Below, piece by piece: positions 1 through 8,715 of a stretch of 64,000 bases of DNA. Made by a program: the position numbers and the translations under genes. The DNA comes from Bacteroidales bacterium (GTDB lineage: Bacteria > Bacteroidota > Bacteroidia > Bacteroidales > JAADJA01): NCBI GenBank assembly GCA_021740645.1, contig JAIOZL010000001.1, positions 124,001 through 188,000 on the forward strand. The letters are read 5' to 3'. Numbering within the stretch: position 1 is the stretch's first letter; every line of letters begins with the position of its first letter. The notes under the pieces are model-generated. The model was not told the origin of the DNA. It was given only the letters and a program-made list of their open reading frames with translations, and did not search any database.

Positions 1-1413
1 GCTTTGCAAAGCACACTGGATATCATCAATACAATGTCAGGTATCGACCAGGTAAACATGTACGACAATAAAGACAGCCTGGTTTATTCTACTTTTACAT
101 TTGATACAACCTGCCAGAGTAATCCTGATTGCAAAGCTTGTCATCCAAAGATTGGGTCGATGTTCTCGCAAGTCGAAAAAACCTACAGGATTATTGACGA
201 AAAAAGTGCATGTTGCATGAATTTTAATGGCAATGGGCACAGGCATCTTTTAATCCGATCGCCTATACTAAATGAAAAATCATGTTATTTAAGTGCCTGT
301 CATGCACACAAAGAATCGGATAGATTGCTCGGCTCGTTAGTTATTAAAATTCCGCTGAAAGAAATTGATATGGCGGTTTCCAGTTCGTCCAGGGATTTTT
401 TCCTGTTAGCTACCCTTACTACCATACTGCTTGTTTTTTTCTTAATCGGGTTCACCAGAAGAAATATAAAAAAACCTTTGAACGCCATTATCTTGGCGAG
501 TGAAGCGGTATCCAAAGGGGACAAAAGCAAACGCCTGGAAATTACTCCGGGATTACTGGATGATATGCGAATGGTGTCCCTTGCCTTTAACAATATGCTT
601 GACAATCTGGATTCTGCAAACAATGAGCTGGAAAACTGGTCGCATCAGCTTGAATATAAAGTTCAGAGAAAATCGGAAGAATTATCGGAGATTCAAAATG
701 AGTTGATCCATGTCGAAAAAATTGCCTCCCTCGGTAAATTATCTTCTTCCGTGGCCCATGAAATTAATAATCCACTTTCGGGGGTACTGACGTATACAAA
801 ATTAGTTCACAAACAGCTGAGTAAATTGGAAATGGATGCGGATACCAAAGAATCCATTCTGAAGTATTTGGTGGTGATTGAAAGGGAAACAAAAAGGTGT
901 GGGGATATTGTAAAAGGCCTGCTTGATTTTTCACGAAAAGACCAGCAACATTTTGAACTAAAACACTTTCATCAAATATTGAGGGAAACTTATAACCTGA
1001 TGTCCCACCAGATGAAAATGGCAGAAATTAATTTTTATGCAGAATTTTCAGCTGCTACGGACTTAATTTATTGCAGTGAAAATCAAATAAAACAAGCGTG
1101 TGTTGCCCTACTCGTTAATGCTTCGGAAGCCGTCACCGAAAATGGTGAAGTCCTGATAAAAACAATGAACCCCGATCAGGAGCACATTCAACTATTAATA
1201 TCAGACAATGGCGTGGGGATTGACCCCGAAGATATCCCGCATATTTTTGAACCCTTTTTCTCAGCTAAGCAAAAAGCCAGCGGGATTGGCCTCGGTCTGG
1301 CCATTGTTCATGGTATTGTACAAAGCCACAAAGGTAAAATTGAAGTTGATTCAGAATTAGGAAAACAAACATCCATAACAATAACTTTGCCTTTAAAACA
1401 AATGGAAGAATAA
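1..1413 (+). CDS. Membrane sensor histidine kinase, NtrB-like, with haem-type CXXCH motif (5' partial)
   Basis: This is a sensor kinase for the response regulator that follows one base later. The reading frame is open at the window edge, so the N-terminus is missing; numbering below starts at base 4. An extracytoplasmic segment (about 1-130) holds a CKACH motif at 43-47 and a second CX4CH at 94-100. A single membrane helix lies at about 132-150, then a HAMP-like linker (151-205), a coiled coil, a HisKA domain with AHEINNP (phospho-acceptor H252) and a HATPase_c domain with DNGVG and GLGLAI motifs. CXXCH normally binds c-type haem covalently, so redox or gas sensing is a reasonable inference, but metal binding is possible. 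The kinase assignment is secure and the ligand is not. Confidence 0.93.
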   Translation, partial: ALQSTLDIINTMSGIDQVNMYDNKDSLVYSTFTFDTTCQSNPDCKACHPKIGSMFSQVEKTYRIIDEKSACCMNFNGNGHRHLLIRSPILNEKSCYLSACHAHKESDRLLGSLVIKIPLKEIDMAVSSSSRDFFLLATLTTILLVFFLIGFTRRNIKKPLNAIILASEAVSKGDKSKRLEITPGLLDDMRMVSLAFNNMLDNLDSANNELENWSHQLEYKVQRKSEELSEIQNELIHVEKIASLGKLSSSVAHEINNPLSGVLTYTKLVHKQLSKLEMDADTKESILKYLVVIERETKRCGDIVKGLLDFSRKDQQHFELKHFHQILRETYNLMSHQMKMAEINFYAEFSAATDLIYCSENQIKQACVALLVNASEAVTENGEVLIKTMNPDQEHIQLLISDNGVGIDPEDIPHIFEPFFSAKQKASGIGLGLAIVHGIVQSHKGKIEVDSELGKQTSITITLPLKQMEE

Positions 1414-1414
1414 G

Positions 1415-2755
1415 ATGACTAAAAAAAGTTCTATACTGATTGTTGATGATGAAGAATCTGTAAGGGATTCCTTGTACAACTGGTTCATTGAGGACGGATA
1501 CTACGTTGATTGTGCCGAAAATGCCAAAAAAGCATTATCCATTCTCGAATCGCAAAACTTTGACATCATCCTTGCCGATATTAAAATGCCGGGTATGGAC
1601 GGCCTGGAGATGCACCGGCGGATCAGGGCCTTAAACAGCGATTCAATTGTTATTGTTATGACTGCCTTCGCCTCTGTGGAAACAGCAGTTCAGGCATTGA
1701 AAGATGGCGCCTACGATTACATTACCAAACCCTTTGACCCGGATGACCTTTCACATTTGATCCGCAATGCTACCAGGCAAATATCCCTGAAGGTAGAGAA
1801 TGTGGCCTTAAAGGAAAAGGTTATTTCCCTTGAAAATATTGACGATATCATAGGAGGCAGCGAATCCATGTTGGATGTGTTGAAAGATGTTGGGAGCGTG
1901 GCCCAGTCGAATTCTTCCGTGATTATAACGGGTGAAAGCGGAACCGGTAAAGAACTTATTGCACGGGCAATTCATGCTAATTCTTCGCGAAAGTATTTTC
2001 CTTTGGTAAGTGTGCATTGTGGAGCCTTATCGGAAGACTTGCTTGAAAGCGAATTATTTGGGCATGAAAAAGGGGCATTTACCGGCGCCACCTATAACCG
2101 CAAAGGCCGGTTTGAAATGGCTGATGGTGGCTCCATCTTCCTTGATGAAATTGCTACTATTTCGCCTAAAATGCAGGTTGAACTCTTACGGGTTTTAGAA
2201 TCCAAAACCTTTGTTAGGGTTGGCGGTAATAAGGAGATCAAGTCCGATTTCCGGGTTATTTGCGCCACAAACCGAGATTTAAGAACCCTGGTAGAAAATG
2301 GTACTTTCAGAGAAGACCTCTACTATCGTTTAAATGTTGTAAACATCACTATTCCACCACTTCGTAAAAGGGTTAAAGATATTCCTGTGCTGGTTGATCA
2401 TTTCATAAAAAAATATTGTGTTTCTATGAGCCGGAATTTGATGACCATCGACCCGGCTGCTCTCAGGCGCCTTGAGGAATACGATTTTCCGGGAAATGTA
2501 CGTGAACTTGAAAATATGATTGAGCGGGCCATTGTTATTGGTAATGGGAAGGATATCCGCTTAAAAGACCTTCCCTTCAGAAATGAAATAATTAGCAATT
2601 CAAATGAAAGCCTACATGATATTGAAAGGAAATATGTGCAACAGATACTTGAAAAATACGACTGGAATATTTCCCGATCAGCCAAAGCATTAAAAGTGGA
2701 CAGGGTCACGCTATATAATAAAATTAAAAAATACAAATTGCATCAACAAAAATAA
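1415..2755 (+). CDS. Sigma-54-dependent response regulator, NtrC/AtoC family
   Basis: This 446-residue protein has the full NtrC order. A receiver domain carries phospho-acceptor D55 (LADIKMPG), T83 and K105. The AAA+ domain has Walker A GESGTGKE at 173-180, the sigma-54-contacting GAFTGA loop at 220-225 and Walker B FLDE near 242-245. A Fis-type helix-turn-helix sits near the C-terminus (about 405-440). It should activate sigma-54 promoters when phosphorylated by the kinase encoded just upstream, whose stop codon is one base before this ATG. The receptor-like sensor suggests an envelope or redox stimulus. No candidate -24/-12 promoter was located with confidence nearby, so its targets are unknown. 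Confidence 0.96.
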   Translation: MTKKSSILIVDDEESVRDSLYNWFIEDGYYVDCAENAKKALSILESQNFDIILADIKMPGMDGLEMHRRIRALNSDSIVIVMTAFASVETAVQALKDGAYDYITKPFDPDDLSHLIRNATRQISLKVENVALKEKVISLENIDDIIGGSESMLDVLKDVGSVAQSNSSVIITGESGTGKELIARAIHANSSRKYFPLVSVHCGALSEDLLESELFGHEKGAFTGATYNRKGRFEMADGGSIFLDEIATISPKMQVELLRVLESKTFVRVGGNKEIKSDFRVICATNRDLRTLVENGTFREDLYYRLNVVNITIPPLRKRVKDIPVLVDHFIKKYCVSMSRNLMTIDPAALRRLEEYDFPGNVRELENMIERAIVIGNGKDIRLKDLPFRNEIISNSNESLHDIERKYVQQILEKYDWNISRSAKALKVDRVTLYNKIKKYKLHQQK

Positions 2756-2845
2756 ACGTCTGGTTCTCACCCCGGCCAGTGAATTGGGATAAAATGCGGG
2801 GTTAGTTGAATTTTAATTTCAGGTATTTATTTAGCTTGTTTATCA

Positions 2846-3388
2846 TTGGGTACTAATAAAAAAATCGTATTAATTACATTTGGACATTTTGAAAAGACCT
2901 GTCTCCAAAACATTGCCCAGGATGTGTCTGTTGATTTTCCTTATCCTCTTATGCTCAAAGAGAGCCATATCGATTTGGTTAAGTTTTATGACCCTAACCG
3001 GCGCCAGTATGATGGAAACAAGTTATTGAAAGTCGTTCAGTCCAGTTTGTCGCCCGAAATCGTCAAAGGTATCGGTTTATTCCGGGTAGATTTGTTTATT
3101 CCCATCCTCACCTTCGTATTTGGTCAGGCCTACTTTAAGGGAACAGCCGGAATTGCTTCATTATACAGGTTAAAAAATGAGCAATATGGAATGAAGAAAG
3201 ACGATGCCTTACTTTTCGACCGCTTCCGAAAAGTAATTATTCATGAACTGGGCCATACCTTTGGATTAGTTCATTGTCTTGTACCGGATTGTGTGATGAG
3301 GTCAAGCACATATGTAGAGGATATTGACCAGAAAAAACACACCTTTTGCCGCAATTGCATGACGGTTATTCATGAAAGTCAGGTTTAA
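2846..3388 (+). CDS. amzA: Archaemetzincin-family zinc metalloprotease
   Basis: A 180-residue protein of usual length for archaemetzincins (peptidase family M54). It carries the extended zinc motif HELGHTFGLVH at 133-143, with E134 as catalytic base, followed by the family's second metal site C144, C149, C168 and C171, and a Met just after the third Cys group region. It is expected to be a soluble cytoplasmic aminopeptidase or metallopeptidase; the physiological substrate of this family is not known. I see no ATG that fits; the TTG at 2846 is the best start, although non-ATG codons a few triplets upstream stay open. It follows the sigma-54 regulator by 90 bases and may be read through from it. 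Confidence 0.93.
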   Translation: MGTNKKIVLITFGHFEKTCLQNIAQDVSVDFPYPLMLKESHIDLVKFYDPNRRQYDGNKLLKVVQSSLSPEIVKGIGLFRVDLFIPILTFVFGQAYFKGTAGIASLYRLKNEQYGMKKDDALLFDRFRKVIIHELGHTFGLVHCLVPDCVMRSSTYVEDIDQKKHTFCRNCMTVIHESQV

Positions 3389-3393
3389 GTGAG

Positions 3394-3425
3394 AAGCCTA
3401 AAAAACAATGAGGCTTTGTTCTTTC
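3394..3425 (+). terminator. Weak hairpin after the archaemetzincin gene
   Basis: AAGCCT (3394-3399) pairs with AGGCTT (3411-3416) across an 11-base loop and is followed by a T-rich but interrupted tract. It lies six bases after the stop codon, which fits a modest intrinsic terminator. Confidence 0.4.
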
Positions 3426-3540
3426 TTTATTTGTAAAAAGTCTGTATACTCATTAAGTATTAACTTTTTTGCCCACAAATTTCGATCTGAAATATTTCGA
3501 TCCACATAAATGGCTCTAAATTTATATTCAGGGATGAGCT

Positions 3541-3693
3541 GATAATATTCCGGGCTTTGAAATTAAGCTGGCAACTGGTGAAATGACAGTAATGGTTTTA
3601 GTGGGTAGCAGCTTATCGGCAGATAAAATTCAGCAAACTGGATTTAAATTTTCATATCCTGAACTTGAAGAAGTCCTGATTAACCTCCAGTGA
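3541..3693 (+). pseudogene. 3' remnant of a TIGR01777/YfcH-type NAD-dependent epimerase
   Basis: The frame ending at the TGA of 3691-3693 translates into about 50 residues matching the C-terminal DUF1731 tail of TIGR01777 (SulA/YfcH-like) epimerases: IPGFEIKLATGEM, then an LVGSSLSADK stretch and GFKFSYPELEEVL. In intact relatives this region reads as P-x-F-x-L(k)-x-x-L-G-E-M followed by a GF-x-F-x-YP-x-LE-x-AL ending. An in-frame stop (TGA at 3535) lies just upstream and no Rossmann GxxGxxG half is present in any frame nearby, so at least five-sixths of the gene is gone. I infer a decayed gene left by a deletion. The alternative, a coincidental match, is unlikely given the order of conserved residues. 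Confidence 0.7.
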
Positions 3694-3787
3694 TTTTCAA
3701 TAAAAAATTTATTGAGTATCCCTTGTTCAGGAATTCTTTAGAATTTACTTTTACTTTTACTGGAGGTTAAATTTTAAATCACATATT

Positions 3788-6178
3788 TTGGTAAAAAAAA
3801 ATCTAGTCTCCCTTATTTTTTTAATGCTGATTGTCATACTCAATGCACAATCTGACCTTAATTCCGGCGGCACAATTACTGGCAAAGTAGTAGAAAAAAT
3901 TTCCCTCGAGCCCATGCAATATGCTTCAGTAGCCTTATATGCGCTGGCAGATACCCTTACCCCGTTACAGGGTACCACTACCGATTTGGAGGGTGTTTTT
4001 ATATTCAGGGAGGTAGCCCCATCTGTCTATATTATTAAGGTTAGCTTTATGGGTTTTGAAACCAATACTTCGGCCGTTTTTAATCATACACTTATCACCG
4101 ATCTGGGAACACTCAGCATTCAGCCTGCGGAAATATTACTGGATGATGTGACTATTACCAGCGAAAGAAGTACCCTCATCCACAACATTGATAAAAAGGT
4201 GTACAATGTGGGGAAAGATATTTTGAGCGAATCGGGTTCGGCAAGCGACATTCTTCAAAACGTTCCTTCCATTACCATAGATGTGGATGGGAATGTTAGC
4301 CTGCGGGGGACCTCCAATATCCTTTTCCTGGTAAATGGGCGACCTTCGGCACTTTTAAGGAGAAATTCCGCCTCTGCTTTTCAGCAAATTCCTGCCACAT
4401 CCATTGAGCGGATCGAAGTGATCACCAATCCGTCTGCAAAATATAAACCCGATGGTACAGGAGGAATCATCAACATTGTGTTAAAAAAAGAATCGAAACA
4501 GGGGCTGAATGGACAGGTCATCGCCAATGTGGGCAACGAAGAGCGCTACAATGCCAGCCTGATACTGAATTATGGAACGGAGGAACTTGATGTGTTTGGG
4601 AGTTACAGCATTCGCCACTCCAATCGTTCGGTTTATTATTCGGATGAGCGCATCAACAGGGATTCTCTCAGTTATGAGGTTTTAAATTATTACAATGAAA
4701 CTGGCCAATCTAAGAATGATGCCCTCTCGCATATTTTCTCCGGGGGTATTGCTTATGAACTTAATGACAACAATAGCCTGGAACTATCCGGGACATATTT
4801 TACCCAAAATACCTTGCATAAAGGTGTATCAGAAATCGGAACTGACAATCCTTTTAATCAGCCCGAAACCCGCCTTACTTCGAACGAAACCAATGATGAA
4901 TACGAAAATGAGGCTGAAGCCAGCCTGGGGTGGGAACATGTTTTTGGAAAAAACGAAGACCATATTTTGGTCATGGAAGCGGCTTTCTCTGCTTATGATG
5001 AGCAGGAAGACTTGAGCTTTGATGACGTTCAGAGTTTTCCAGATGCAGAACAAGTCCTCGAAAAGATTCTTATCCAAAAAAGCGGGAAACAGGCGGAGTT
5101 GACAGCAGAATACTCCTTGCCATTAAGTGAAGATACCGAAATTGAAGCAGGCTATGCCGGTGAATTTATTATGGAAGACATCCGCTATACGAATAACCTT
5201 TTACCCGACCGATTCTTGTTTACCCAGAATGTGCATGCTTTTTATGCCTTGCTTGGACAGGGATTTGGAGCTTTTAGTTTTAAGGCAGGCCTGAGGGTGG
5301 AACAAACCAATATCCAATCGCATTTAAATGAACCCATCGATTCGTTGGTTAACAATAATTATTTTAAACCTTATCCCACCCTGCATTTATTGTATGAGCT
5401 GGATGAAAACCAACAGGTCGGGCTGAGTTACAGCAAACGTATTAACCGGCCTGATGCCGACGAACTGAATCCCAATCCCGAATTCAGCGATCCGCGTAAT
5501 GCTGAAGCCGGCAACCCCAGGCTTAAACCCCAGCAGATCCATTCATTGGAATTAGGTTACCAGGTGAAAGGAGGTAAATTATCCTTTTCGCCTACCCTGT
5601 ATTACCGATATACCTACGATGCGTTTACTTTCATTAAAACCCCGATCAGCGATAGTGTTTTACTTACCACCATTGAAAATCTGGATAAGCGTCAGGCGGC
5701 AGGGCTGGAGATGATCCTTTCGGGTACCCTGGCTAAAAACTGGGATGTAGACCTGAGCACCAACTTATTTTACAACCAGATAGATGCCACCGGCCTTGGT
5801 TTTAGCGAAAAAAAATCAGTGGTGTCGGCCGACCTGAAATTGTTTTCTTTTTATAGATTTACCCCTACCACCCTGTTCCAGTTTAATGCCTATTATTATT
5901 CACCGCTTATTACTCCCCAGGGACAGCGTAATCAGTTTTATTATTTTAATGCTGGTTTGAAACAACAATTATTTGATAAACGGGCTGCCCTTACCTTTAC
6001 AGTAACCGATATCTTTCATACTTACCGTGTCTCCCATGAGATTGATGTACCGGAACTCGTTCAACTCCGCAAATACCGGCGTAAAGGTGCTGTAGTTTAC
6101 CTGGGATTCACCTGGTTTTTCAGGCCACCTTCCAATGGCAATGATAAAGAAATTAAGTTTGAAGGGGAAGGGCTCTGA
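3788..6178 (+). CDS. TonB-dependent receptor, OMP_b-brl_3 type
   Basis: An outer-membrane active transporter of 796 residues. It has a signal peptide (about 1-20), a carboxypeptidase-D regulatory-like domain (about 28-115), a plug domain containing SDILQNVPSITIDVDG and LRGTSNILFLVNGRP (about 150-200), and a long beta-barrel ending in an aromatic, basic stretch typical of the last strand (FTWFFRPP). This architecture is the Bacteroidota family often annotated as outer membrane beta-barrel family protein. No SusD partner lies next to it, so it is not a polysaccharide-utilisation pair; the substrate is unknown. The TTG at 3788 gives an intact signal peptide and no ATG is available; this start is a choice. 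Confidence 0.92.
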   Translation: MVKKNLVSLIFLMLIVILNAQSDLNSGGTITGKVVEKISLEPMQYASVALYALADTLTPLQGTTTDLEGVFIFREVAPSVYIIKVSFMGFETNTSAVFNHTLITDLGTLSIQPAEILLDDVTITSERSTLIHNIDKKVYNVGKDILSESGSASDILQNVPSITIDVDGNVSLRGTSNILFLVNGRPSALLRRNSASAFQQIPATSIERIEVITNPSAKYKPDGTGGIINIVLKKESKQGLNGQVIANVGNEERYNASLILNYGTEELDVFGSYSIRHSNRSVYYSDERINRDSLSYEVLNYYNETGQSKNDALSHIFSGGIAYELNDNNSLELSGTYFTQNTLHKGVSEIGTDNPFNQPETRLTSNETNDEYENEAEASLGWEHVFGKNEDHILVMEAAFSAYDEQEDLSFDDVQSFPDAEQVLEKILIQKSGKQAELTAEYSLPLSEDTEIEAGYAGEFIMEDIRYTNNLLPDRFLFTQNVHAFYALLGQGFGAFSFKAGLRVEQTNIQSHLNEPIDSLVNNNYFKPYPTLHLLYELDENQQVGLSYSKRINRPDADELNPNPEFSDPRNAEAGNPRLKPQQIHSLELGYQVKGGKLSFSPTLYYRYTYDAFTFIKTPISDSVLLTTIENLDKRQAAGLEMILSGTLAKNWDVDLSTNLFYNQIDATGLGFSEKKSVVSADLKLFSFYRFTPTTLFQFNAYYYSPLITPQGQRNQFYYFNAGLKQQLFDKRAALTFTVTDIFHTYRVSHEIDVPELVQLRKYRRKGAVVYLGFTWFFRPPSNGNDKEIKFEGEGL

Positions 6179-6368
6179 GATTATGCTGGATTCCGAATAA
6201 TGGAAGCATATTGACTAAACCAGGTACCTATTGGAATTTTGAAGTAGTAATTGTTTTAATTCTTAGAGTTTTTGAAATTTGATTTTGTTTTATATTTCGA
6301 TATTAGGGCTTCGGGTTTTATTGGATGCAACTAACCATTTCAAGTATTCTGGCCTCAAATTCCTACTC

Positions 6369-8333
6369 TTACATTTTCTGTTTAAGTGTACTAAGTTCTT
6401 GTTTTAAGGCCGCAATATCCTCTTTAAGTTCTTTAATCCTGAATTCCCGGCCTACAAATAATTCATTAAAGCGCTCCAGTTTGTCATTTTTCTCCTCTAA
6501 ATCTTTCGTTCTTACTTTTACAAGTTCTTCAAGATTTTCGCGGTACATATTAAGTTCTTCTTCACCTTGTTTCCTAAGTGTAATATCGCGGAGTATACCG
6601 GTGATGTTTTTCGTTTTTGGGTCGAAGTATACGCTTATTTCAAGAACTTTATCGTTAAAAACCAGCTCAAAAGGGTTAATCGATTCCATGTTAAACGCCC
6701 TTTTAATAATGCTTAGAAGCGAGGGCAATTGATTAACCGATATGAGCTTTTTTGCAAGGCCTATCACCCCTTTTCCTATAAGGTCGTTTGCCTTGAGACC
6801 TGTGATGCTACAGAGCGACTGGTTGGCATAAAGCACCTTGCCTTTGGGGCCCACATACACTATCCCTTCACTCACCGAATGGATGATCTCCTTGAATTTC
6901 TCCTCACTTTTACGAAGCTCTTCCTGTATCCTTTTTTCGTTGGTGACATCGCGTGCACTGCCTACCACTCCTATCATTTCACCATTTTCATTCAGTAGGG
7001 GTGATTTGTTTACATCAAGGAACAAAAATTCCCCTTTTACATTGCCAAATTCCTCAAAGTGGCCTGGTTTACCGGTATCAATTATGACCTGGTCGGAATC
7101 AGTACAAATTTCACCGAAGGTATGCCATTCAGGATTTTTTTTATGTTTTTTCCTCTCCCTCTCTGTAAAAAACATATCTGTTTTTCCAATGGGTTCTTCG
7201 GTGGATGAAGCCATTAAAATTTTGTTACAAATGGATTGATTGGCGAAGAGGAACTTTTTATCCATATCCTTGGCCCACAACATGTCGGTCATATTATCAC
7301 TTACCGTACGCAGCAGGTTGTATAACGATTCGGTATTTTGCCTGCTTTTTATCAGGGCCTCTTCGGCAATGGAACGCTCTATTGTTGTTGAAATGATCCG
7401 CGAAATGGCCAGTAACAATTCCACATCTGCGTTAGGCCACTCCCGATTATGCAAACATTCATCAAATCCTAAAAAACCATAAAATGATTTGTTTACCTGC
7501 AACGGCACTATCAGGATGGATTTAATGTTTTGTGATTTTAATACTTCCACAACATTCTCATCCGGTATCTCCTCAATATTGGAATAATTAATCACTTTAT
7601 TGGCTTTGCACATCTCCGTCCACCAACTGTAATCTGCTGCTGGTTGCTTTTTAATATTGTGTATATGCGGCTCAATTCCCACATTCACCCATTCATGGGT
7701 ATTGTCGTAAGTATCTTTTTCAGTATGATATTGAAATATATAAACACGGCTTACATCTATATTTTTGCCGAGTACACTTAAACATTTATTCTGAAAATCA
7801 TCGAGATTACAAGGATTAATTGCGTACTGCGATATTTTAGAAATGACCTTTTCATATTGCAGGCGTTTTTTTTGTTCCTCTTGCGTTCTTAATTGTTCTG
7901 TAATATCAATGGCAAATGCCATCACCACTTTGTGGCCGGCATACCTGCCTTCATACAAGCGTACTATTTTAGGAAATGCCTCCCCGTTTTTCCTTAGTCC
8001 CCAGAAGTTAATTTTCTGGGGTTTTCCGTGATAGGCATCCTTAAGGCGATCGAGCACATAGGCAAAATCGTTTTTGCCCGGGGCAGATAAAAATTCAGGT
8101 GTTTTCCCAAAAAACTCTTCCCGGGAATACCCATACATTTTAACGGCACCTTTGTTTACATCAATAAAACAGGCATTTTTATCCAGGATATAAATGGCAT
8201 CTGTGGCATTGTCGAACAGGTCACGGTAATTCTCTTCACATTGAATGACCTGATTTTTTATGCTTGTTTTACTTTTTTCTGGCTCTCCGGAGTTTGCAGG
8301 AGGCTTTGCTTTTTCTGACAACTTGTTTTTCAT
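6369..8333 (-). CDS. Multi-sensor PAS/GAF protein lacking a kinase domain
   Basis: A 654-residue cytoplasmic sensor protein. Domains in order: PAS with PAC (about 30-150), GAF (about 160-330), PAS (about 340-470), PAS (about 480-600), then a coiled coil that contains FNELFVGREFRIKELK and ends in a heptad-rich tail. No HisKA, HATPase, GGDEF or other output domain follows, so it must act through a partner, probably by the coiled coil. The FxxLFVGRE signature recurs in PAS-rich proteins of Bacteroidota and Deltaproteobacteria. The ATG at 8333 is preferred to the TTG at 8402 because a good promoter lies between or over that TTG (8373-8402). It converges with the TonB receptor gene. Confidence 0.85.
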   Translation of the reverse strand: MKNKLSEKAKPPANSGEPEKSKTSIKNQVIQCEENYRDLFDNATDAIYILDKNACFIDVNKGAVKMYGYSREEFFGKTPEFLSAPGKNDFAYVLDRLKDAYHGKPQKINFWGLRKNGEAFPKIVRLYEGRYAGHKVVMAFAIDITEQLRTQEEQKKRLQYEKVISKISQYAINPCNLDDFQNKCLSVLGKNIDVSRVYIFQYHTEKDTYDNTHEWVNVGIEPHIHNIKKQPAADYSWWTEMCKANKVINYSNIEEIPDENVVEVLKSQNIKSILIVPLQVNKSFYGFLGFDECLHNREWPNADVELLLAISRIISTTIERSIAEEALIKSRQNTESLYNLLRTVSDNMTDMLWAKDMDKKFLFANQSICNKILMASSTEEPIGKTDMFFTERERKKHKKNPEWHTFGEICTDSDQVIIDTGKPGHFEEFGNVKGEFLFLDVNKSPLLNENGEMIGVVGSARDVTNEKRIQEELRKSEEKFKEIIHSVSEGIVYVGPKGKVLYANQSLCSITGLKANDLIGKGVIGLAKKLISVNQLPSLLSIIKRAFNMESINPFELVFNDKVLEISVYFDPKTKNITGILRDITLRKQGEEELNMYRENLEELVKVRTKDLEEKNDKLERFNELFVGREFRIKELKEDIAALKQELSTLKQKM

Positions 8334-8372
8334 TCGATTGATTTTGTCGGGGCAACAAAATATTTGATAAAC

Positions 8373-8402
8373 CAAAGATAATAAATTGTTTAACACAATC
8401 AA
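8373..8402 (-). promoter_or_regulatory. Bacteroidota-type promoter of the PAS/GAF gene
   Basis: On the minus strand TTG (8400-8402) is followed after 19 bases by TATCTTTG (8373-8380). Using the spacing seen at the SRP RNA gene (five bases after the -7 box), transcription would begin near 8368, giving a 35-base leader to the ATG at 8333. Confidence 0.6.
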
Positions 8403-8715
8403 GCCTTAATACTATTCTTTTAACAATATTTGAATAATCCCAAAAATGTCAAATTAGCATGATCCAATAAATGAAATGCCCGGATTAGCAAATTAGGGAT
8501 TGTTATTATCACTCAAGCCTTAGAAATTTGAAATTATTTCGGGTTTCGATATTCGGATTTTGAAGTAAATTGACCTTGATCGTATAAATTTTGCCCTTCT
8601 TTTCGGGTATGAGAGATTATTATTAGGGTGGAGGAACTAAAGTAAAAAACCTATTCCTTTTCCAAGCCTGGTATTACAATAATTATTTTAATTATTGCAA
8701 ATAATTGCTCACAAC
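8403..8715. other. Intergenic stretch without a gene
   Basis: No ORF of credible length is present on either strand. Around 8515-8570 the text is rich in degenerate words such as GAAATT, TTTCGATATTCG and GGATTTTGAAG that resemble the stretch at 6265-6320, so it may be the relic of a short-word repeat. No convincing terminator for the antiporter gene was found here. Confidence 0.4.

Noticed and set aside
3541..3693. A short intact gene
   Set aside because: The in-frame stop just upstream and the homology only to a C-terminal tail make a relic much more likely than a functional small protein.
6325..6732. A 135-codon plus-strand ORF (Ser-rich)
   Set aside because: It is antisense to the C-terminal coiled coil of the PAS/GAF protein, and its Ser richness reflects the reverse complement of Lys/Glu codons.
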